Source of the DNA: Undaria pinnatifida
Taxonomy: Eukaryota; Sar; Phaeophyceae; Laminariales; Alariaceae
Length of the DNA stretch: 64,000 nt
NCBI GenBank assembly: GCA_012845835.1
Contig: JABAKD010000019.1
Location: 1,907,501-1,971,500 of the forward strand
Direction: 5' to 3'
The notes below the pieces were generated by a model. It was not told the DNA's origin, did no database searches, and saw only the letters and a list, made by a program, of their open reading frames with translations. The translations under genes were made by a program, and so were the position numbers. Shown piece by piece: positions 22,381 through 33,100 of the stretch. The stretch's first letter is position 1, and the number at the start of each line of letters is the position of its first letter.

Positions 22381-22669
22381 CCCTCTGCACAACATCTTGT
22401 AACGGCAGATACAGGGTCTAGATTATCTAGATCATCTAGATTATCTAGATTGTGATCTGTGCCAGTTGCGCTATGAATACAATAGTTTGCAAGCATCACC
22501 CTACCTTAACGCTGACCCCCCCCCCCCCCGAAAGGTGGGTGCACTTGTAAACTATTACTATGAAATACAGCAGTACTGCAAACACGATCTTAGGCTAGTC
22601 CCAAGTCGTGCCCCCCGAACGTGGGTGCCGGCGTTTTTTTTTTTTAGTATGTATTTCGGATAGATCACG

Positions 22670-22890
22670 CTCTATAGTAGATCATCTAGATCATCTGTAC
22701 TACCATGTATATCCTGTGTTTGCCGTTATGAAATGTTGTGCAGAATCTGTATACGCAGATTTATAGATCCAACCCAGGAAACATTTGCTAGATGATGCAG
22801 GTCGTACGGCCCCAACCCGGTAACATGATCTGTATATCATACAGATCGTCCCTGGAAGATCTGTATCAAGTAGGGATACATCGTCGGTCA
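22670..22890 (+). repeat. Dispersed 'TAGATCATC' repeat, copy 2
   Basis: AGATCATCTAGATCATCTG, TCCAACCCAGGAAACATTTG, GATGCAGGTCGTACGGCC and a palindromic ATCTGTATATCATACAGAT. Confidence 0.6.
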
Positions 22891-23579
22891 TCTATCTGTC
22901 AGAGGTGTGAAAGTGTTTGCTCTGCAAATATGTTTCCAACAAGTGCATAGTTTGTCTGCAGAACATGGGCGCAGTTCTAGATGTTCACTAATGCGAAGCA
23001 TGAACTAAGCGTTTTCAACTGCGAACTTGATGCTTCTTCCTTCGTGTACTCCTCTGCAGTTTTTTCAAGGGGTGAGTCTCCGAAACGTGGTTTCTCTCGT
23101 AATAATAGTGCATACGTGTACGATCGAATCCTACCTCAATCCGTGGTGAGGATGATCCTACTCTACAATGTAATCCCATGGAGACATGATCCTATGATCC
23201 TATGATCCTATGATCCTATGATCCTATTATAATACCATAGAGATATGATCCTATGATCCTATGATCCTACTCTAATCCCGTGCAAACATGATCCTATGAT
23301 CCTATGATCCTATTCTATTACCATGGAGACAGGATCATATGATCCTATGATCCTACTCTAATCCCATGCAGACCTGATCCTATGATCCTGTGATCCTATT
23401 CTATTACCATGGAGACATGATCCTATAATCCCATGATCCCATGATCCTACTCTAATCACATGCAAACATGACCCTATTATCCTATATTATCTAACCCCAT
23501 ACAAACCTGATCCTACTCTAATCCCAAGTAGTTTGTCTCCAAAACGTGGGCGCAGTTGTACAGGGTATAAGGTTGAACA

Positions 23580-23825
23580 GGCCCTTTTGCTGGTCACGTC
23601 GGGCCAGGAGGTTTCCATGTTCTTGCGGGTTGAATCCGGTCGGGCCAAGAAGTGTTTTAAAATCTCGTGGCCCGCAACGAGTCGGGTGGGGAGGTTTTTA
23701 ACCCCTTTCCAACTCCTAAATTATCCTAGTCTAACTTCAAGTGTTTTGTCTCTATGTCGGTCGGTGTTAAATTTCACGGCCGTAGACCCGACCCGCGAGA
23801 AACAATCTGACCCGTGAGAAGCGCT
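23580..23825. mobile_element. 'GACCCG' MITE-like element, copy 3, with insertion
   Basis: GCCCTTTTGCTGGTCACGTC starts it and GACCCGTGAGAAGCGCTG ends it. It is longer than the others because a unit of the local 'CCTAGTCTAACTTCAAGTG' repeat sits inside at about 23700-23760. Confidence 0.6.
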
Positions 23826-24364
23826 GAAGGTTTACTGCTGCAAACATTACCCTACTGCTGTGGTTCTGAGTGGTTTGTGACTAAAACGTGGGCTCAGCCT
23901 AAGTGGTTTGTAAGCAAAACGTGGGCGCAGTGCTAATGGTCAAGGTCTATATACTGCTGCAAATATTATCCTACTCTAATTCCGAGTAGGTGCCCCCCAA
24001 CGACGTACGAGGTAGATGCAGTTGGAAGTGTCTACCAGGTACTGGTACTATTTAATACCTGGTACTACAAAAGAAAATATTATCCTACTCTTGGTCGTAG
24101 TACAACATGTCATCCAAACGTGGGCAGCGTTATGAAGACTAAGGTTTGCTACGACTGCCAAACATTGTCCTAGTCCACTGTACTACTGCCTGTGGTTCCA
24201 TGCAGTTTATTGTCAAAATGTGTCGCAGTTATATCCCCTTTGACCTTTAAGTAAGGCATCGGCACGGACACTGCTTGTTGTTATCATGGGTATTGTGTGT
24301 AATATGTGGGTTCAATAGATGAGAGGAAGCATCACTTTAATGTGAAGAGCACACACGCTGCTGT

Positions 24365-24650
24365 TGTTACCCCTTGCGGGAGTTGATGTTGATTATTTGT
24401 TTATAACAGTATAGCGACCAAAGAAACGGCGATTGAGATATTTTCAAGCGTATGCCAGTAGCGTGAGCGCGCAGCAGTACGAGTAGGATCGTGCTGCGCC
24501 CGTCCCTTAACGAGCCTTTGCATTGTTCTCGTTCGGACGCCAATTACCGATTTTATCATCGCTAACCAGCGATGGCCGATGCCGAAATGGTCAGTTTTCG
24601 TCGTCGATTTTGTTACTCTCAAGTCTCAAAATGGGTTAAGTTCAAACCGC
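24365..24650 (+). repeat. Dispersed repeat pair, copy 2
   Basis: CAGTAGCGTGAGCGCGCAGC, GGCCGATGCCGAAATGGTCA and AAGTCTCAAAATGGGTTAAG correspond to the blocks at 10200-10620. The GCGCAGCA … TGCTGCGC core can form a hairpin; similar cores lie near 25915 and 59655. Confidence 0.7.
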
Positions 24651-25074
24651 AAACATGAAGCTTTCTTTTAATACGTGTAATTATTAGTACGTGGTTTGTC
24701 CCCGCAACATGAGTGCGACTGTAACTATTGCCTTTGCTACTGAAACATGATCCTGCTGGTCTTACTGCTGTAGTTCCAGATTGTTCGTCCCCAAATCGTA
24801 GGCGCGGTTGTAAAGGTTTAGACTTCATCGGTATCAATAGTAATGCGCACGAACGTGGTATTCTGATCCTGCTCTAGTACCAAGTAGTTTGTCCCCGCAA
24901 CGTGGTGCGGTTCTTTTTTGACGCTTGCTGTTCCTCGCTGCCGGTCCCGTGGGTTCCCAGACATTCCGAGAGTCCGGACTGTCCGCGACACGAGACAAAG
25001 CCGTTGTCCGATCAAACGTCGTAGTGACGCGCTTTCATATATACAGCATGAATAGGGCTGGTGAATGATTGTTT

Positions 25075-25275
25075 GCCCTTGCTGTTGTTGTTGTTGGTGT
25101 TGGTGGTGATGTTAGTGGCGTTGGTGGTGATAGTGATGTTGGTGCTGTTATTAATAGTGATTATGGTGATGTTGGTGCTGTTGTTGGTGTTGATAATGTC
25201 GGTGCTGTTGCTGTTGGTGTGGGTGTTGTTGGTATCGCGGGCGTGGGTGTTAGTGTTGTCGTTGGTGTTGTTGCT
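25075..25275 (+). repeat. GTTGGTGNTG minisatellite
   Basis: Irregular repetition of GTTGGTGTTGGTGGTGATG-like triplets. Frames across it (poly V/G/L on plus, N/T on minus) are repeat artefacts. Confidence 0.9.
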
Positions 25276-26119
25276 GTCCTCACAAAAGCCCGCTCTTTCC
25301 ACCCAAAGACATCGTTTGCTACATACCTGGCACCGCAAAGCATGCGCAACTCTGGTTCCAAGTATCCCGAAACAAACGTGGATGCGATTGGAAAGCGATA
25401 CATGTACTCTTGGATAAAAATATCCGAAGCCTATCGCTGCTGGCTTCACCTGTTGAACAAACCTACCGACCATAACGGACTGATTTCGAACCCAGCTTCA
25501 CGCCGCTGTAGAGCGAGCTGCTGCTGTTGAAACAGCTACTTCTGTAGAAGGGGTTAACGGTACTTCTGTTTTCCCTCGGAGGTTGTTGCTGGGCGAGGTT
25601 GGATGTTCGACACGTGTTATTTTCCCCACCTGTCTGTTGTTCCGTCCATCTACAAGGATAGAGAGCTACTCCTGGATACATAATTTATGCAATGCTTCCC
25701 CTCCTGGCTGTGGATGGGTTGAAATCCCGGGATGTCGCGAGCTGAAATGAGGGTGGAAATTCTTGAAGCCTAAATAAAAGAAGCCACCGCCGGCGCATGG
25801 CAAGTATCACCGACCAGCCCAAACGAGTTTATAGTTTAGCCTGCACGCATTCATCGCTTGTGGAGCCCCGAGATTGCAACCAAAGCTGTACTATGTTTTA
25901 GGTTTATAGAGAGGCTGCGAGCAGTGTGATCGGGCAGCAGTGCGAGTAGGATTATGCTATGCACTCCCCCCGTGTCGGGCGACTCCGCCCGTAATACATT
26001 CGTACGGTGCAGGCAGCCCAACCGCTGTAGTTTGTAGCCGCGGGTTGGTTAGTTGTGGGAACGGGGGAACTCTATGCTGTAGTTGAGTGGATACCCGCGG
26101 CCATGTGAGTTCAGTTTGC

Positions 26120-26300
26120 GCATTGGGTCATTTCACTCGTGCGCCTTGTTCGTGTCGTGCGTTTTAGGAGGGAAAGCGTAGTGTTTCCCGGACGAATTTT
26201 GATTTCACTTGATGTTTCGGATCTTGCTAGGGCTTCAGCATCTTTGTGTGACCACGGACTCTAGATTTTTGACAAGAGTTAATGTGAGACAAACACAGAA
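26120..26300 (+). repeat. Dispersed repeat, uninterrupted copy
   Basis: It contains TTTCACTCGTGCGCC, GACGAATTTTGATTTCAC, CACGGACTCTAGATTTTTG and AGTTAATGTGAGACAAACAC. It lacks the MITE found in the copy at 8210-8660, so it marks the pre-insertion state. Confidence 0.7.
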
Positions 26301-26464
26301 CAGCAACAACAGCAGCAGCAGTTCGGAGCCAAAATATTCCATCCCCCATGCAAGCAGTGACCGCTGCTGTAAAATTCGTTTTCTGTCATCACTTTCGCCC
26401 GTTTTAGTCCCCAGAAGGCTATTCTGCCGAACAGGCCTACTGAGTACGCCTTAAGAGACAAACC

Positions 26465-26870
26465 TGCTGTAAGAAGACCTGCTGCTGCTAGATAGAGCTG
26501 CTGCTGCTGTAGACAGGACTATTGCTGTAGAAACAGCTCCTGCTGTAGATACATCCACTGCTTTAGAAAGAGTTGCTGAAGAAGCAGCAGCAACTGCTGT
26601 AAAAAAAGCTGCTTTAGAAAAAGCTGCTGGTTTAGAAAAAGCTACTGATTTAGAAAGAGTTGCTGCTGTAGGAACATTTACTGCTGTAGGAACAGCTACT
26701 GCTGTAGAGACGGCTACTGTAGAAAAGCTGCTGCTATTGCTGTGGAAAATGCTACGGCTGTAGGAAAACTGCTGTAGAACGCTGCTGCTGCAAAAACAGC
26801 TACTGCTGCTTTGGAAACAGCTACTGGCTACTGCTGCTACTGCTGTAGAAGACTACTGCTTTTCTGTTTT
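26465..26870 (+). repeat. GCTGCTGTAGAAACAGCTACT-type minisatellite
   Basis: About twenty irregular 18-21-bp units of ACTGCTGTAGAAACAGCT and variants. It ends ~150 bp upstream of the proposed PP2C start. Confidence 0.85.
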
Positions 26871-27017
26871 AGAAGGAGCTACCGGTATTGCTTTACCTGG
26901 TGGTGGAAATAGCCACCGGTGATTGCTGTGTTGTCGTCATTATTCTCACCAGCAGTGGCATCACCCTTCTTTTTTGTGTGTCCTCCCCCCCGCGATTCTT
27001 GCGTCACGTGTTGAAAA

Positions 27018-27161
27018 ATGTTTTTCCCCGCCGCCGACTCTTTGTTCGCTGCGTGGTACTTTGTGCCGCCCATAGCGACGGACGTGGAGTCTTCTGGCAC
27101 ATGTGGGCCGCCCACGCGATCGGACGAGCCCACACCCGCACTCAAGCCTATGCAAATGAAG
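27018..27161 (+). CDS. PP2C exon 1 (proposed first coding exon)
   Basis: An ATG opens 48 codons that end at AAG before a GTACGC donor, in the phase (0) needed to join exon 2. The peptide (starting MFFPAADSLFAAWYF) has no recognised domain; PP2C N-termini are variable, so this cannot be confirmed by motif. Another small exon may lie in the 1.8-kb gap before exon 2, or the true start may lie elsewhere. The choice rests on the ATG, donor and phase only. Confidence 0.4.
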
Positions 27162-30100
27162 GTACGCGTGTCTGTGATTTTTGATCGTTTCGGCTTTGTC
27201 CTTGTGCGGTACCAGGTGCATTTTTTCTTGTCGAGAGCATACTGATATCTGGTATGTTCTATAACCCCTCACCGGTGTAATGGAGAAGTTGGTCAAAACT
27301 CGATCTGCAGGTGAAGGTATGCTTGTCCGGTCCTATTTTGTCTTTTCGCGTTGCACTACGTTTTTGCTCGTACTCGTTTCAGTGTATAACACTCTGTCCG
27401 GAAACATAATCACCGTTTGAGTGTTAGCATGCGTACGAAACGGACCTCGTAAATCTGGACAGAGTGGCAGGTTTTTCGAAAACATCTCTCAGTTATTTGA
27501 TCGAGATATGTTGTTGAAGCCTCATTTTGGCAGTCTGCGTGTGGTGCACCATGCACTTGTTTCATACCCTTGAGATACAACTGGTGATCTTACAAGACAC
27601 CTCGATCAGCGGTGAGATGGAGAATTTTTGTCGAAACTCATCTGTGCGGACTGCGTGTGGTTCGACATATCCTTGTCTTTGTACTGACGGGAAATGCGTT
27701 TAGAACATGCCTCACTCAACTTGTAAGATCGAGACTTTCGTCGAACCTCAACATTTTTTTGCGAGCTGAGACTCGTGTGATACCTCGATCGCGCATGCTA
27801 TATATGAACACGGGGTTTATGACCTCGTGAAGGATATAATGATCGGACAGCGTATACCCATGGGTGACATTAATAGTATGTTACGGGGGTCTTTGTAGGG
27901 GGGCTTTTAGAGACACCTACCTCAGCTGTAAACGATGGTACGAGTATGTAGCATCAAAAGCTGCGCGCATGTTTTGAGTAAATCTTTGCTGTGTCATATC
28001 GCAGATGCGGTACTCAAACGCTCCATGGTTTCGTCTACCTGGTACTAATTGTAACCGTCTCGGAGCTGCACCCACAAATTTGGAGAATTGAACACTTGGA
28101 TTTTTATGTGGGACCTTTATTGCAGTACGTAGCCGTGTAAGGGTGTGTAAGGGTCAAGAGCCCCCAACCCCCTTCCTATACTGAATCCAAGTATTTTTTT
28201 CCCCAAAACGGGTTTCCAGTGGTAAAGGGGTTAAGAAGAGTAGGCAAGTCTTTTGGGCAAATTACTTGGAAATTGTGTACTGTAGTTTTTGCCGCAGCAC
28301 AAGGATTATCTAACCCCGCAGCAGCCTGTGTAGTCTAGACGTACGAGAAATAGGTGGGTACTACCTGGTACTGTTTTGTATCAGTATGACCGGTCCCGAT
28401 TTCTTGTCTTCTTTTCTGTCTCTTTTCCCGTCCGATTTCTTCATGTTTTTTTTCGTTTGTCTCTTTTTCCCTTTCGAAATCCCGAAAAGGCTACCATACC
28501 AGGTATTTACGAACGTATTATATCTGGTATGCCTGCCTGTAATAAGAAACCGGAATGCTGGCCCAGGCTCGATTTCTTATTTTAGAAAGGGCGTTTTCCA
28601 CACTCACTGTAGTTTACTAACCGCTCCAAAAATTCTTGGTTCCCCGCAAAAGTCTGAGGCTGAGTTTCTTGTGGGGCTTCCGACACCGTTTTTCGTTGTT
28701 TTCCGATATGTTGATGGCCGGTGTTGATAGAATAAGCTACAAACTCGTCTGGGCTAGTCTTTCGGTGTTGCTTGCCCCGGTTACTTGCGCGGTGGTGGCT
28801 AATTTTAGTTTTTTACAAAAGTTTTTACCTCCATGCTCAGCTGGCGACACCCTCGAGATTTCAAGCCAACCCATGTTCCGAAGGGAGCTCAGCTTGAGCT
28901 TGTACCAGGTGTACGTTTACGTACGCGTACTTCTGTTTACTTGTGCGGTTTGTTGGTGGCAGGTTCGACTATCTTTTCGCACGGACATCGGGGGGATGTC
29001 CGAGAACCAGGATAATTGCTTCATATGGCGCCACGAGCCATCTGGGAGTTTCGTGATCGGGGTGCTCGATGTGAGTAGACGGTGGAGGGTGGCGGGCGCG
29101 CACAGAGTTGAATTCTACTGCTGGTATAGTCTACATCGGTAGCACCTGGCACGCGTATTTATTTACCCTGCACGGTATTTCACAAAGCTTTCGGTGTTAT
29201 GTTCATAAGCCGTTCGTTGGGCGAATTGTTTGATTGCCCCCCCCCCCCCCCCTCCCTCCCTGGTTGCTGAAAACCCGATACGCTTCTGCGTGGGAGGGAT
29301 GCGAGAATCTATGGCCATACGACAACGGCTATGCATGAAATGAGTATGCTTCCCCCCACCTGCCTCCTCTGCTACCGCACCCCCCTTTTTCCGCTAATAT
29401 GCCGCTGCAGCAAATTAATGGTGGGTGCTGGCGTATGCAGATTTGCTAGGCGACCGCGGTTTTACCTCTTGATTGACTTCCCCCCTGATTGGACGATTGG
29501 ACGCTTCCTTGTTTCGTCGTGTTCAGAGGCACCGCCGGGATGTGGGGGCTGTAAGCATGCGGTGGTTTGTTCGTAATTCGCACGGTGGAAGTATTGATCC
29601 CCCTCCCCGCCCCCCCGCGCTACCGCCGCCTCCACCGCCGTGAACTGATTATTGGTTTCACGTTTTTTTTTGTCTTCAGGGGCATGGACGGGATGTGGGG
29701 CGGCTCGCGGCGCACGTGGTACAGGCATTCATGCAGGACTGGCTCACAAGGCGCTGGGGGGAGGTTAAGGCAAACCCTGCGGAGGCTTTTCGAACGCTCT
29801 TCAAAGAGGTGGGGGAGCAGGCGGGCGGAGTTGCATTTTTTCTACATTTTGTCGACCACAAGGGAAATAGGCGGAGTGGAGTAAGGGCCTGTTCAGTGTT
29901 GGATTTTGCCCAATTTGGCAAAAAGCAATTTTTGCATATTTCCTACGTTCACCGGCAAGTGCTCGCGGTAAACTTGACAAAGATGTTTTTCGTAGAGTTC
30001 TTGCTCGCACACCAGCTCGACTCTTACCCCTGGGCTATAGATACGATGCCTCGAGACAGTCATATGGTGCGTGGCGGACGTGTTGGTCGTGGTGGTGGAC

Positions 30101-33100
30101 GTGGTAGATCTGGTGGGCGAGGTGGCCGTGGAGGCCGTGGTGGTCGTGGAGAGCCGGCGAGCGGTTCATCCAGACGGACTAAGCGAACGACTGCGGGTCG
30201 GGATAACCCTGGCCAACATGACGCCGGATCTACTGTGGCGCCAGACCGCCGTGCCCCAGCTCGGACCACGAGAAGCTCCAAGCAGATGGAGACCAGGTGC
30301 ACCTCAGCCGGCATGACCCTGGAGTCTCGTCAGTTGGTTACGCGGTACAAGGCGCTGCAGGAGCCCTCGTCGGTCTTTGCAGGGTGGCAGGTCCAACAGC
30401 AGCAGCGGCGTGCACTCCTACTGCTGCTCCACGCATTGGAAACAGGACACGTGCTGCTTCCGCGGGGATCATTCTACGGGTAAAAGGTCGGCTGGTGGTC
30501 GTTTGGGAACAGAACACGTGCTGCTTCCGCGGGGGTGGATTCTACGGGTAAGAGGTCAGCTGGTGGTCGTTATATATAGATAATGACCACCAGCTGACCT
30601 CTTACCCGTAGAATCCATCCCCGCGGAAGCAGCACGTCTACTAACGACCACCAGCTGACCTCTCACCCGTAGAATCCATCCCCGCGGAAGCAGCACGTGT
30701 CCTGTTCCCATCGCGAGGAGCAGCAGTAGGAGTGCATGCTGCTGCTGCTGCTGCTGCTGTTGGACCTGCCACCCTGCAAATACCGACGAGGGCCCCTGCA
30801 ACGCCTTGTACAGCGTAACCAACTGACGGAGACTCCAGGGCCATGCCGGCTGAGGTGCGCCCGGTCTCCATCTGCGTGGAGCTCCTCTTGGTCCGAGCTG
30901 AGACACGGCGGTGGTGCCACAGCAGATAGGGCGTCATGTTGGCCAGGGTTATCCCGACCCGCAGTCGTTCGCTCAGTCCGTCTGGATGAACCGCTCGCCG
31001 GCTCTCCACGGCCACCACGGCCCCCACGCCCGCCACGCCCACCTCGCCCACCAGATCCACCACGTCCACTACGACCAACACGTCCGCCACGCACCATACG
31101 GCTGTCTCGAGGCATCGTACCCTTAGTCCAGGGGTGTGAGCAAGAACTCCAAGACAAATATTTTTGTCAAGTTTACCGCCAGCATACGAAATTTGCAAAA
31201 TTTGCCTTTTTGGCAAATTTGGCAGAGTCCAATACTGAACAAGTCTCAAGGGTGTGTTGGTGGGAGTGGTATAGTTTTCACCACTCTCTCCCCCCCGCCC
31301 CTAGAACCGCCACCCCGAGAGCGGTCTGGCCTGGGAAATTTCTCGAGAAGGAAGATATAATGGAGTTGTAGTGGAGTGGAATGCCAACCGTTGTATCGAC
31401 GCATGTGAATTCTCGGCGTGGCTCCTTGCAATCCTAGAACTGCCACATTTCGTGCAAGCCACGCGATTACGATTCGCGCTTATGCGCTCGCGGCCTCTGG
31501 CGGCCCCTGCAAAAGGCTGATTCTAATTTTACACGTGTCAAATGGGACCAGGTATCGGGTGAGATGAGGGTAGAAGGCTGACCGCTCCGAAAAAGAGGTG
31601 TGGGCTTTTTTAGGAAGAGCTGAGTCGGTACGACTTTGTAAGTCGCCAACTGGTTGCTAGTCGGACTACAGTAATAGTTTGTCGTTTTACGGAGGTGCCG
31701 ACCATCCGACTTATTGGGTTTCCATACTCGCAGGAAGGATTGTTTAATGCGGAGTGCGTTTTGTTCCTTTGTTGGAAGGGTCGCCTTCGGCCGGGGGGGG
31801 GCTGATGTGGCTCGCTTCGCTCTCCTGGCTCAAGTCGGAAAGTCGACTGACCGTCAGCTGGTTTCGCCAGCCGAATTGCCGCCTAAAGTCACTCCGTTGG
31901 CGAATGGCACCGTACCGATTAGTTTTATAGTCGTGAAATCCTGCCGACTCATAGCTCTATCTATTGGGGTTGGTGTCGAGAACACGTCCCACCCGGAAAT
32001 ACGAAAACCCTGGTAATTGCGTGTGGCTTGCAATCTAGTGCTGCAGTTCTAATATTGCCAGGAGGTCTCGTCGTGAAGAAGTGACCGACTGAAGATGAAA
32101 TGAAGTGTTGGTGTGAAATATCAACCGTTCAGCCCACAAGCCGGTCTAGGTCGTAAGCACTGCTGGACTGGAAAAAATAACCGACGCTCCTCGCCCGCTG
32201 CCACCTTTTTGACAGGCGCACGAATCGATGCTTGGATCGTTCCGCCAGCACCTTCAGGCCTTGGGTTGGACTGTCAAGGTAACTCCGACTGCTCATGTGT
32301 TATTTTTATCTTGTTTTTTCAAGTACGTCAGCTGCGGGTGTTTCGACAGGTTGAGTGATTGATTCTCAGCTTTGCTAGCTGCTTGATACATATGTCGGCC
32401 GCGCGTGTTCTAATCTGTACACCTCGTTGTTTTCATTACGCTGCTTAAAAACAATAATGGCAGATCAGCCTCGACGTTTGAACGCCGTTTGAAGCCTGAC
32501 CCGAGCAGTTGCATGTTGCCGTTATCCCGAAACAGCAGTGTATGCCGACGTCCCGGACGGAGTAGAAGGTGAATCATGTCCCTACTGACGTCGAGGCCGT
32601 GGGTTCAAGTCTCACCGAGTGCACGCTCGTGCTCGTAAGGACATTTTCTTGCGAAAAAGATGACGAGCGGAAAGCGCGAGAGCGTCAGTTAGCAAGAAAA
32701 TTGGAAGAATATCGACGAGCGGAAAAGAGCTGAAAGTCTGGAATGCTGAACCTTATGCGCAATGAAAATGAAGGCATCTGCCGGAGGGGGGGGGAAGGAA
32801 AACACCCGTGACCACCGCTTGTCCAGAAGATCGCCGAGGGCAAAACGTTTGACGGGTTGAGCTGAAGAGTAAGCGTGATCGTTCACAACGACCGGTATTT
32901 ATTGAAAACCTGACCCATAATTTGAATGTTGCCGTATCCCCTGCACATCAGTATAGACGTACTGGTATTTTATCAAAGCCTGACCCAAAGTGTTCATTTT
33001 CCCCATATCCCTAGCTACAACTGGTGAGTGTTGTTGTCCTCGTACCTGGTGCCAGGCAGATATGTTTGTCCTCGGCAAAAACTTATATTTGCGCCGCGTA

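Larger units (their letters stand above)
22480..24200 (+). repeat. Degenerate ~75-90-bp repeat array 3 with (GATCCTAT)n core
   Basis: Same family as arrays 1 and 2. Between about 23150 and 23520 it contains runs of the octamer GATCCTAT, interleaved with ~60-bp higher-order units (CTACTCTAATCCCATGC, ATTACCATGGAGACATGATC). Confidence 0.75.

Noticed and set aside
30031-31249. RGG-repeat protein in the inverted repeat arms
   Set aside because: The frame exists in both arms but depends on a GGTCGTGGT-type repeat, shifts between arms and overlaps other equally open frames; I annotate the inverted repeat only.
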